Source of the DNA: Erythrobacter sp. 34-65-8
Lineage (GTDB): Bacteria; Pseudomonadota; Alphaproteobacteria; Sphingomonadales; Sphingomonadaceae
Assembly (NCBI GenBank): GCA_002278985.1
Contig: NCJP01000059.1
Span: 1 to 8,251 of the forward strand
Direction: 5' to 3'
Length of the DNA stretch: 8,251 nt
Positions 1 through 5,719 of this stretch are shown here, in pieces. Both the position numbers and the translations under genes were made by a program. How positions within the stretch are numbered: position 1 is the first letter of the stretch; each line of letters begins with the position of its first letter. A model generated the notes under the pieces. That model worked only from the letters and a program-made list of their open reading frames with translations. It had not been told where the DNA came from and searched no databases.

Positions 1-956
1 AACTCGCGGTCCGCATCGCGCAGGTCGTCTTCCAGCGCCGCCACCGGGAAGCGCCATTCGACGTGCGCAGCATCGTAAAGCGCGCCGTAGGCACCGTCGT
101 TGATGTAGAGTTCGTCGCCCCGGCGCTTGTCCACGCGCACCACGAGCGAGGAATACTCGGCGCACAGCGCACGGCCGGGCTCGCACCACAGCTCTGCGTT
201 GTAGGCAATCGGCAGCGCCTCGTAGTGGCGGTGGATCACGTCAAAGTAATCCTCCAGCGGCGGCGGCTCCATGCCGGGATAGACGCTGGGGAAGCCCCCG
301 CCGACGTCGATCATGTCGATCACCACGCCCGCTTCGGCCACGGCCGCACGGACGCGCTCCAGCGCCTGGACATAGGCGAACGGAGTCATCGCCTGGCTGC
401 CGACGTGGAAGCAAACGCCCAGCCAGTCGCAGTGCTGGCGGGTCGCTTGCAGCAGCGGGGCAGCATCGGCGAGGTCAACGCCGAACTTGGCCGCAAGGCT
501 CAGCTCGGAATACTCGCTCGACACGCGCAGCCGCACGCACAGCCGCAAGTCGCGCGCCGGCTCACCGGCCTCGCTGGTGCAGGCAGTGACGATCTTCTCC
601 AGCTCCTCGACCGTATCGAGGCTGAAGGTGCGCACGCCGTGCTCGAAATAGGCCTCGCGGATCGCGCGCTCGGTCTTGACCGGGTGCATGAAGCACAGCT
701 CGGCCCCAGGCAGCGTAGCACGGACAAGCCGCACTTCGGCAATGGAGGCGACGTCGTAATGCGTGATGCCATTGTCCCACAGGACCTTGATCAGGTCCGG
801 CGAGGGATTGGCTTTCACCGCATAGAGCGACTTGCCCGGAAACTTCTCGGTAAAGAAGCGGGCAGCGCGCGCAGCAGCTTGCGGGCGATTGAGGATGACC
901 GGTTCGTCGGGCGAAAAGGCGCGAACTACAGACCGTGCGTCAGGATAATGGTGCAA
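1..956 (-). CDS. Ornithine/lysine decarboxylase, PLP fold III (partial, C-terminus outside window)
   Basis: This gene encodes a group IV (alanine-racemase-fold) basic amino acid decarboxylase, which would turn ornithine into putrescine in the cytoplasm. Visible motifs, numbered from the chosen start, are YAVKAN at 45-50 with K48 as the PLP lysine, FHVGSQ at 183-188 with H184 stacking on PLP, GGGFP at 219-223, and CEPGR at 258-262 with the PLP-binding glutamate. About 318 residues are present. The last 70 or so, including the active-site Cys-Asp pair, lie beyond base 1, so ornithine versus lysine preference cannot be judged. I chose a TTG start (956-954) giving M-H-H-Y-P-D-A, which resembles how I remember relatives beginning. 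An in-frame ATG at 1052 would add a 32-residue extension of low protein character and lies inside a candidate -10 box. A weak GGGGG stretch sits 9 bases upstream of the TTG. The gene follows nspC and its terminator, so it supplies putrescine to the same pathway but may have its own promoter. Confidence 0.88.
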   Translation of the reverse strand, partial: MHHYPDARSVVRAFSPDEPVILNRPQAAARAARFFTEKFPGKSLYAVKANPSPDLIKVLWDNGITHYDVASIAEVRLVRATLPGAELCFMHPVKTERAIREAYFEHGVRTFSLDTVEELEKIVTACTSEAGEPARDLRLCVRLRVSSEYSELSLAAKFGVDLADAAPLLQATRQHCDWLGVCFHVGSQAMTPFAYVQALERVRAAVAEAGVVIDMIDVGGGFPSVYPGMEPPPLEDYFDVIHRHYEALPIAYNAELWCEPGRALCAEYSSLVVRVDKRRGDELYINDGAYGALYDAAHVEWRFPVAALEDDLRDADRE

Positions 957-1049
957 CTCAAGGGACCCCCAATAGGCCTTTCGGCCAGAACGACTACAGG
1001 TTGAAGCTGCCTTGCGGTTTGGAAGTCCCCATGGGGCAGCGAGGTGGGG

Positions 1050-1077
1050 CATATAAGCCGCGCTGCGTGAACCGCAA
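1050..1077 (-). promoter_or_regulatory. Candidate promoter for the ornithine decarboxylase gene
   Basis: Reading the minus strand, TTGCGG (1077-1072) is followed after 16 bp by TATATG (1055-1050). These resemble sigma-70 -35 and -10 boxes. They lie directly after the nspC terminator and would start transcription near 1043. That would put the in-frame ATG at 1052 inside the -10 box and favours a start further downstream. A 10-bp palindrome, CCCCATGGGG (1027-1036), lies in the presumed leader. The assignment rests on a consensus match only. Confidence 0.35.
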
Positions 1078-1080
1078 GTG

Positions 1081-1102
1081 AAAATCCCCCCTTGCCGGGG
1101 GC
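1081..1102 (-). terminator. Rho-independent terminator after nspC
   Basis: Directly after the nspC TAA, the minus strand reads CCCCC, a 6-base loop (GGCAAG), GGGGG, then ATTTT. This is a short, very GC-rich stem followed by a four-T run. It should end most transcripts from the upstream genes before the decarboxylase gene. The stem is only 5 bp and the T run is short, so read-through is possible. Confidence 0.6.
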
Positions 1103-2275
1103 TTAGCTCAGGCGGTCACGAAACGCCTCGTAACCGAATGATTTCACACAATCGAGCTGGTCGGTCTCGCTGTCCCACAGCCAGATCGAAGGCAGCGGCA
1201 CACCGTTGAAAGTGTTGGTTTTCACCATCGAATAATGGGCCTGGTCAAGAAAGGCGATTCGCTCGCCCGGCTCGCACGGCACGGGCAGGCGGTAATCGCC
1301 GATCACATCGCCCGCCAGGCACGAGGGGCCGCCGAGGCGAACAGGCTCGCCCTCACCCGCCTCGTTCAGCATCGCCGGGCGATAGGGCGCCTCGATCACG
1401 TCGGGCATGTGGCAGGTGGCGGAAATGTCGGTGATCGCCACCGGCATTCCGTTGTCGTGGCTATCGAGGATCGTGCCCACCAGAATCCCGGCATCGAGCG
1501 CCACCGCCTCGCCCGGTTCGAGGTAGATCTCCGCCCCGGTGTCGGCTTTGGCATCGCGCAGGAACTCGACCAGCTCCTCGCGCTGGTAATCGGCGCGGGT
1601 TACATGGTGCCCCCCGCCCATGTTGATCCACTTGAGCTGGCCGAACCACGGCTCGATCGCGTCGAACACCTTGTCCCAGGTCTGCTGCAGCGGCTCGAAA
1701 TCCTGCTCGCACAGGTTGTGGAAGTGGATCCCGTCAACCAGCTCCATCACCTCGGGCGTCAGCTGGTCGAGCGGGAAGCCGAGCCGGCTGCCGGGGCTGG
1801 ACGGGTCATAGCGCGGTACTTCGCCGGTTGGCACCTGGGGGTTGATGCGCAGGCCAATGTCGAACGTCTGCCCGCTCGCCCGCGCCGCATCGAGGATCGG
1901 CGCCATGCGGATCAGCTGGCCGGGCGAATTGAAGATGATGTGGTCCGACAGGCGGCAGATTTCCGCGAGGTCATCCGGCTTGTAAGCGGCGCAGTAGGTG
2001 GCGATCTCGCCGTCATAGAACTCGGACGCGAGGCGCGCTTCGTATAGGCCGCTGGTGCACACGCCGTCGAGATATTCCCCGATGATCGGCGCGACCGAGA
2101 ACATAGAAAACGCCTTCAATGCGGCAAGCACCTTGATGTCCGCCGCATCGCGGATGTCGGCCAGCACCTGGCAATTGGCGCGCAACTTAGCCGCGTCGAC
2201 GACAAACGCGGGGCTGTCTACGCGGGTGAGGTCAAACTGGGCAAACGCCCCCGGATCGCCGGCTTTGGTTTCCAT
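1103..2275 (-). CDS. nspC: Carboxynorspermidine/carboxyspermidine decarboxylase
   Basis: This is a PLP fold III decarboxylase of the NspC family, 390 residues, close to the usual 370-400. It removes the carboxyl group from carboxyspermidine or carboxynorspermidine, giving spermidine or norspermidine. Visible motifs are LAALKAFS at 50-57 (K54 the PLP lysine), HFHNLCEQ at 184-191, MGGGHH at 219-224, YLEPGEA at 251-257, and GGPSCLAGD at 315-323, which carries the C-terminal cysteine and aspartate of the active site. The HNLCE and GGGHH signatures separate NspC from diaminopimelate and ornithine decarboxylases. The ATG at 2275 is the only good start, but it has no convincing Shine-Dalgarno sequence. 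Its leader is occupied by one arm of the inverted repeat around the GxxExxY cassette, 23 bp upstream. The gene for the preceding pathway enzyme lies upstream across that cassette, so the two were probably once directly adjacent. Spermidine rather than norspermidine as the main product is inference from the presence of an ornithine decarboxylase. Confidence 0.93.
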   Translation of the reverse strand: METKAGDPGAFAQFDLTRVDSPAFVVDAAKLRANCQVLADIRDAADIKVLAALKAFSMFSVAPIIGEYLDGVCTSGLYEARLASEFYDGEIATYCAAYKPDDLAEICRLSDHIIFNSPGQLIRMAPILDAARASGQTFDIGLRINPQVPTGEVPRYDPSSPGSRLGFPLDQLTPEVMELVDGIHFHNLCEQDFEPLQQTWDKVFDAIEPWFGQLKWINMGGGHHVTRADYQREELVEFLRDAKADTGAEIYLEPGEAVALDAGILVGTILDSHDNGMPVAITDISATCHMPDVIEAPYRPAMLNEAGEGEPVRLGGPSCLAGDVIGDYRLPVPCEPGERIAFLDQAHYSMVKTNTFNGVPLPSIWLWDSETDQLDCVKSFGYEAFRDRLS

Positions 2276-2298
2276 ATCGGGTGTTGTGCCTTTTTGGG

Positions 2299-2336
2299 GT
2301 TCACGCAGAAGCCGCAGAGGAAAGGAGGTCGCAGAG
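2299..2336 (+). repeat. Left arm of the 38-bp inverted repeat
   Basis: This arm starts GTTCACGCAGAAG and ends TCGCAGAG. It differs from the other arm at three positions: A at 2303, A at 2310 and T at 2329. It contains three copies of a CGCAGARR motif (2304, 2313, 2330). It lies between the GxxExxY stop codon and the nspC start, so it forms most of the nspC leader. Confidence 0.9.
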
Positions 2337-2341
2337 AGCGA

Positions 2342-2728
2342 CTAGGCCGCCCCGTGGTTGTTGACTATCCGCCGAATGCCTTCTTTCATGGTTTCGCCTG
2401 AAAAGTTCAGAAGCAGCCCGAGGGGCTGCTTCAACAATCTCAAATAGGTAATGAGCTGCTTGGCGTGCGCCTTGCTGAGAGTCTCAACCGCCTTGATTTC
2501 AAGAATAAGGCTGTCTTCGACCAGAATATCCACCTTGAAGGCAACCTCGAAAAGCTGACCATCAAAGACGATCGGAACCGGTACCTGCCGCGCAACCTTG
2601 AGGCCACGTGCATCAAGTCTGCCTGCGAGAACCGTCTCATATACGCTTTCAAACAAGCCCGGTCCCAACTCGCGATGAATACCGATTGCCTCCTCAATGA
2701 CGATCCCGCTTATCTCATCGCTACGCAT
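2342..2728 (-). CDS. GxxExxY family protein (PD-(D/E)xK-like fold)
   Basis: This is a 128-residue protein matching the GxxExxY family, which is typically about 120-130 residues. The namesake motif is GLFESVY at 24-30. Downstream, FKVDILVEDSLILEIKAVE contains D67, E77 and K79, the spacing of a PD-(D/E)xK nuclease-like core, followed by a KQLITYLRLL helix (90-99) with a conserved-type glutamine. No cellular role is established to my knowledge; nuclease activity is inference from the motif. I chose the ATG at 2728. A longer frame opens at 2818, but it would run through the repeat arm and the end of the preceding gene and adds no family-like sequence. At about 52% G+C the gene differs from the 60-70% of its neighbours and is likely acquired. 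It is bounded by inverted repeats and splits two consecutive enzymes of polyamine synthesis. Confidence 0.88.
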   Translation of the reverse strand: MRSDEISGIVIEEAIGIHRELGPGLFESVYETVLAGRLDARGLKVARQVPVPIVFDGQLFEVAFKVDILVEDSLILEIKAVETLSKAHAKQLITYLRLLKQPLGLLLNFSGETMKEGIRRIVNNHGAA

Positions 2729-2735
2729 CGCCCCC

Positions 2736-2773
2736 CTCTGCGCCCTCCTTTCCTCTGCGGCCTCTGCGCGAAC
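2736..2773 (-). repeat. Right arm of the 38-bp inverted repeat
   Basis: On the minus strand this arm starts GTTCGCGCAGAGG and ends GCGCAGAG. The octamer CGCAGAGG occurs three times, starting at 2768, 2759 and 2742 and running downward. The arm also contains a perfect AGGAGG Shine-Dalgarno core, 15 bases before the ATG of the GxxExxY gene, followed by a GAGGGGGG run closer to it. The arm therefore probably supplies the ribosome binding site for the cassette gene. Confidence 0.9.
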
Positions 2774-2778
2774 CAAAT

Positions 2779-4014
2779 CTAAAACTCGACTGGCCCGTCC
2801 AGCTCCTCGACTGTCCACGGCAGGCCGTGCTGGTTAAGCATGTCCATGAACGGATCGGGGTCCATCTGTTCGATGTTGAACACGCCCTTCCCGCTCCACA
2901 CGCCTTGCACCACCAGTGCGCTGCCGATCATCGCGGGCACGCCGGTCGTGTACGAAACAGCCTGGTTGCCGGTTTCCTCGTAGGCCGCTTCGTGGCTGCA
3001 GATGTTCTTGATGTAGAACGTCTTCTCGCCCGAACCGTCGAGCGCTTCGCCGGTGGCGATGCAGCCGATGTTGGTGTTGCCCTTGGTCGTCTCGCCCAGC
3101 GTTTCCGGCTTGGGCAGCACGGCGGCAAGGAACTGGAGCGGGATGATGTCCTTGCCCTGGTATTTCACCGGCTCGATGCTGGTCATGCCGACGTTCTGCA
3201 GCACGGTGAGGTGGGTGATGTAGGCATCGCCGAAAGTCATCCAGAACCGCGCGCGCTCCATTTCGGGCACGAACTTGGCCAGGCTCTCCAGCTCCTCGTG
3301 GTACATCAGGTACATGTTCTTCGGCCCGACCGCCTCGAAATCGAACGGCACTTTGACCTGCATCGCCGGGGTTTCGACCCACTGCCCGCCTTCCCAGTGC
3401 CGCGCCGGGGCGGTCACTTCGCGGATGTTGATTTCCGGGTTGAAGTTGGTGGCGAAATGCTGGCCGTGATCGCCGCCGTTGCAATCGAGAATATCGAGCG
3501 TGCGGATGGTCTTGAGCTTGTGCTTCTTCAGCCACATGGTGAACACGCTGGTGACGCCCGGATCGAAGCCGGAGCCGAGCAGCGCCATCAGGCCCGCATC
3601 CTTGAACCGATCATGGTAGGCCCACTGCCACGAGTATTCGAACTTCGCCTCGTCCTTGGGTTCGTAGTTGGCGGTGTCGAGATAGCTCACGCCAGCCTCC
3701 AGGCAGGCGTCCATGATCGGCAGATCCTGATAGGGCAGCGCGAGATTGACGACGAGCGAAGGCTGGACCTTGCGGATCAGGTTGACCATCGCCGGGACTT
3801 CCTCGGCGTCGATCGAGTAGGTCGCGATGTCGCGTCCGCAGCGTTCCTTGACGCTGGCGGCAATCGCGTCGCACTTGGACTTGGTGCGGCTGGCGAGGTG
3901 GATATCGCCGAAGATATCCGGGTTGAAGGCCATCTTGTGGACGCAGACCGAGCTGACGCCGCCGGCACCGATCACGAGAACAGTCGATTTGGCTGAGGAA
4001 TTGGCTGAGGGCAT
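2779..4014 (-). CDS. Carboxynorspermidine/carboxyspermidine synthase (saccharopine dehydrogenase family)
   Basis: This is a 411-residue oxidoreductase of the saccharopine dehydrogenase (Lys1-like) family. It most likely condenses putrescine or diaminopropane with aspartate semialdehyde and reduces the Schiff base with NADPH to carboxyspermidine or carboxynorspermidine. The N-terminal Rossmann fold shows VLVIGAGGVSS at 12-22, ASRT at 41-44 after the second strand (Arg/Thr fit NADPH), NLALPYQD at 90-97 and DTANYE at 113-118. GSGFDPG at 147-153 opens the catalytic region. The neighbouring nspC argues for this role rather than lysine metabolism or homospermidine synthase; the latter is related in fold but usually longer. 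The ATG at 4014 has a GGAG Shine-Dalgarno (4028-4025) 10 bases upstream. It is the first gene of the minus-strand block, and its leader runs into a region with a strong inverted repeat. The TAG stop is 5 bp from the repeat arm of the GxxExxY cassette. Confidence 0.9.
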   Translation of the reverse strand: MPSANSSAKSTVLVIGAGGVSSVCVHKMAFNPDIFGDIHLASRTKSKCDAIAASVKERCGRDIATYSIDAEEVPAMVNLIRKVQPSLVVNLALPYQDLPIMDACLEAGVSYLDTANYEPKDEAKFEYSWQWAYHDRFKDAGLMALLGSGFDPGVTSVFTMWLKKHKLKTIRTLDILDCNGGDHGQHFATNFNPEINIREVTAPARHWEGGQWVETPAMQVKVPFDFEAVGPKNMYLMYHEELESLAKFVPEMERARFWMTFGDAYITHLTVLQNVGMTSIEPVKYQGKDIIPLQFLAAVLPKPETLGETTKGNTNIGCIATGEALDGSGEKTFYIKNICSHEAAYEETGNQAVSYTTGVPAMIGSALVVQGVWSGKGVFNIEQMDPDPFMDMLNQHGLPWTVEELDGPVEF

Positions 4015-4065
4015 GAGGGGAGTTCTCCGAAACTGATTCTGGCGAGTTCTCTAGTCGAATGCGGA

Positions 4066-4140
4066 AGGGGCGTAAAACGATCCGCGTTTCCTACCCGGCT
4101 GCAATGCGGCATAGCGGAGACATGATCGTGAAACGCCCCT
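4066..4140. promoter_or_regulatory. 17-bp imperfect inverted repeat in the divergent intergenic region
   Basis: AGGGGCGTAAAACGATC (4066-4082) faces GATCGTGAAACGCCCCT (4124-4140). The arms match at 14 of 17 positions: a perfect 8-bp outer block, a 3-bp mismatch, then a perfect 6-bp inner block. The 41-bp loop holds a further CCGC/GCGG pair (4082-4085 with 4114-4117). The repeat sits between two divergent genes, 52 bp from the polyamine synthase start. It could be a two-site operator or a structured leader RNA. No T run follows, so it is not a standard terminator. The remaining intergenic sequence shows no gene I can support. Confidence 0.5.
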
Positions 4141-4200
4141 CCCCCGCACACCGGAACCGGCGCTGCTGCGGCCCGGACTTTTTTGCCCCAGGACAGTGTA

Positions 4201-4215
4201 ACATGTGGTCCATGT
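4201..4215. other. Small dyad ACATG-N5-CATGT upstream of the dehydratase gene
   Basis: A perfect 5-bp inverted repeat with a 5-bp spacer lies 31 bp before the chosen start of the dehydratase gene. It has the form of a small operator half-site pair, but a dyad this short can arise by chance. Confidence 0.2.
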
Positions 4216-4246
4216 CTCCCCCCAAACCCATCGAAAGCTGCACCCG

Positions 4247-5203
4247 ATGAGCGCGCAGCGGATGCCGACACGCGAGGGTGTGCTGCTGGCGGCGGAGCGG
4301 GTCGCGGCCATCCTGCCACCGACCCCGCTGCTGCCGCTGGAGATCGGCGGCGTGCAGCTCTGGGCCAAGGCCGAGGTGCTGCAACCGATCGGGGCATTCA
4401 AGATCAGGGGGGCGTGGCATCGCCTGTCCGCGCTGAGCGACGAGGAGCGCACGCGCGGCGTGGTCGGCGTCTCCAGCGGCAACCACGCGCAAGGGGTGGC
4501 CTGGGCGGCGCGGCGGCTGGGCATGGCGGCGACCATCGTCATGCCGACCGACGCGCCGCGCACCAAGCTCGATGCGACCCGCGCGCTGGGGGCGGACGTG
4601 GTGCTCTACGACCGCCCCGGCGGCGAGGACCGGGACGAAGTGGCCGCGCGGCTGGTCGCGGAAAGCGGCGCGACTCTGGTCCATGCTTTCGCCGATCCGT
4701 GGGTGATCGAAGGGCAAGGCAGCGCCGGGATCGAGATCATGGCGCAGCTCGGGCATGCACCCTCGCGGATCGTCGCCTGCTGCGGCGGCGGCGGGCTGGC
4801 GGCGGGGCTGGCGCTCGCCTGCCCGGACAGTGCCGTGGTTCCGGTCGAACCGGACGGGTGGGACATGGTCGGCCGGGCGATGGCTGCCGGCGAGGTGGTC
4901 CATGTCGGCCCCAACCCGCCCGCGACAATCTGCGATGCGCTCCAGCCCCCGGCAACCAGGCCGGTCAACCTCGCTGTGCTGCGGGGCCGGGCCGAACCGG
5001 GCGTGACCGTGACCGACGAGGAAGTGCGCGCGGCGCAGCGGTTTGCCTTCAGGCACCTGCACCTGGTGGTCGAACCCGGCGGCGCGGCGGCGCTGGCGGC
5101 GGCGCTGGCCGGCAAAGTGCCGCTTGATGGCGATACGGTGGTCATGCTGACCGGCGGCAACGTCGATCCCGCCGCCTATGCCGCCACCATCAGCGCCGGA
5201 TGA
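4247..5203 (+). CDS. Threonine/serine dehydratase-like PLP enzyme (fold II, no ACT domain)
   Basis: This is a 318-residue PLP enzyme of the tryptophan-synthase-beta fold. It probably catalyses alpha,beta-elimination of threonine or serine to a 2-oxoacid and ammonia. Visible motifs are PIGAFKIRGA at 47-56 (K52 the PLP lysine), SSGNHAQG at 76-83 contacting the substrate carboxylate, CCGGGGLAAG at 178-187 binding the phosphate, and VEPGGAAAL near the C-terminus. The length equals the catalytic domain alone, so there is no ACT regulatory domain, unlike biosynthetic IlvA. This suggests a catabolic TdcB-like enzyme, a serine racemase or a hydroxyaspartate dehydratase; the sequence does not decide. 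I chose the ATG at 4247. An ATG at 4262 and a GTG at 4205 are alternatives, and none has a strong Shine-Dalgarno. The gene is divergent from the polyamine block and 66 bp ahead of the MAPEG pair. Confidence 0.88.
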   Translation: MSAQRMPTREGVLLAAERVAAILPPTPLLPLEIGGVQLWAKAEVLQPIGAFKIRGAWHRLSALSDEERTRGVVGVSSGNHAQGVAWAARRLGMAATIVMPTDAPRTKLDATRALGADVVLYDRPGGEDRDEVAARLVAESGATLVHAFADPWVIEGQGSAGIEIMAQLGHAPSRIVACCGGGGLAAGLALACPDSAVVPVEPDGWDMVGRAMAAGEVVHVGPNPPATICDALQPPATRPVNLAVLRGRAEPGVTVTDEEVRAAQRFAFRHLHLVVEPGGAAALAAALAGKVPLDGDTVVMLTGGNVDPAAYAATISAG

Positions 5204-5210
5204 GTTGCAT

Positions 5211-5239
5211 TTGACAATCGACCGTTCGCCCGCCACGTT
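5211..5239 (+). promoter_or_regulatory. Possible promoter for the MAPEG pair (-35 element)
   Basis: A perfect TTGACA occurs at 5211-5216, just after the dehydratase stop. At 17-bp spacing the would-be -10 is CACGTT, a poor match. The gap to the GTG start is long enough for a promoter, but read-through from the dehydratase gene is equally possible. Confidence 0.25.
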
Positions 5240-5256
5240 CCGCCGCAGAGGTCAAA

Positions 5257-5263
5257 GGGAGGG
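5257..5263 (+). promoter_or_regulatory. Ribosome binding site that fixes the GTG start of the first MAPEG gene
   Basis: GGGAGGG ends 6 bases before the GTG at 5270. The next in-frame ATG, at 5282, would be 18 bases away, so the GTG is favoured. Confidence 0.7.
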
Positions 5264-5269
5264 ATAACC

Positions 5270-5719
5270 GTGCAAGCCCAAATGCTCGCACCGGCGGCGA
5301 TACTCGTCGCGTGGTCACTGATCATGCTGTTCTGGATGGCGGGCACGCGCCTGCCGGCGATGAAGGCGATCAAGGCCGACATGGGTGACCGGCCCGGCGG
5401 CCGGGGGCAGGATCTGGAGGGCCGGATCCCTGACTCCATCAACTGGAAGGCGCACAACTACAGCCACCTGATGGAGCAGCCGACCATCTTCTACCCCACC
5501 GTCGTGATCATCGCGCTGATGGGCGCCGGTGCGGGCGACGTGCTGGCGGCGTGGATCTACGTCGGAATGCGGATCGTCCATTCGGTGTGGCAGGCAACGG
5601 TTAACAAGGTGCCGGTGCGCTTCCTGCTGTTCCTGGTCTCGACTTTCGCGCTCGTCTACCTCGCCTATCGCGCGGTCGCCCTTACCCTGTTCGCCGATCC
5701 GGGAGCCATTCCGCAATGA
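5270..5719 (+). CDS. MAPEG family membrane protein (first of a tandem pair)
   Basis: This 149-residue integral membrane protein belongs to the MAPEG superfamily, whose members include microsomal glutathione S-transferases and prostaglandin E synthase; the bacterial members mostly lack a defined substrate. There are four hydrophobic segments at roughly 6-27, 72-88, 91-109 and 117-138. Between the first and second lies the polar loop WKAHNYSHLMEQPTIFY (59-75) with N63 and E69, the family's characteristic Asn/Glu site near the glutathione pocket. AWIYVGMRIVHSVWQATVN (94-112) and VRFLLF follow. The start is GTG, supported by a strong Shine-Dalgarno. The stop overlaps the start of the next gene by 4 bp (ATGA), so the two are probably translationally coupled. 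Glutathione-dependent activity is not shown by the sequence. Confidence 0.87.
   Translation: MQAQMLAPAAILVAWSLIMLFWMAGTRLPAMKAIKADMGDRPGGRGQDLEGRIPDSINWKAHNYSHLMEQPTIFYPTVVIIALMGAGAGDVLAAWIYVGMRIVHSVWQATVNKVPVRFLLFLVSTFALVYLAYRAVALTLFADPGAIPQ

Larger units (their letters stand above)
2299..2773. mobile_element. Putative 475-bp cassette with terminal inverted repeats carrying a GxxExxY gene
   Basis: Two 38-bp arms in inverted orientation (2299-2336 and 2736-2773; 35/38 identical) enclose exactly one gene. The interior is clearly poorer in G+C than its neighbours: 155 of 300 bases in 2401-2700, about 52%. The unit begins 5 bp past the stop codon of the upstream synthase gene and ends 23 bp before the nspC start, so it sits cleanly in an operon junction. 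TTTGG occurs just outside both arms in inverted orientation, so the repeat may extend with a 2-base indel. I see no target-site duplication and no transposase. If mobile, it would have to be moved by an enzyme encoded elsewhere or be copied by recombination. Calling it mobile is inference; the repeat and the base composition are seen directly. Confidence 0.55.

Noticed and set aside
63..1004. Long open frame on the plus strand opposite the decarboxylase gene
   Set aside because: It is a codon-bias shadow typical of high-GC genes. The minus strand holds a clear decarboxylase with all its active-site motifs.
2291..2781. Target-site duplication flanking the GxxExxY cassette
   Set aside because: The bases outside the arms show no direct repeat. 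TTTGG on both sides is in inverted orientation and reads as an extension of the arms.
2729..2818. N-terminal extension of the GxxExxY gene by 30 codons
   Set aside because: It would translate through the repeat arm and overlap the end of the synthase gene. The ATG at 2728 gives the usual family length.
2827..3996. A 389-codon plus-strand frame opposite the polyamine synthase gene
   Set aside because: It is low in family-like sequence, rich in His/Arg/Val as expected of an antisense shadow, and the minus strand encodes a clear saccharopine dehydrogenase family protein.
4122..4250. A 42-residue plus-strand frame starting with ATG behind GGAG, whose TGA overlaps the dehydratase ATG
   Set aside because: The Shine-Dalgarno is only 2 bases from the ATG, the peptide resembles no family, and the frame runs through the inverted repeat arm. 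The overlap with the dehydratase start may be chance.
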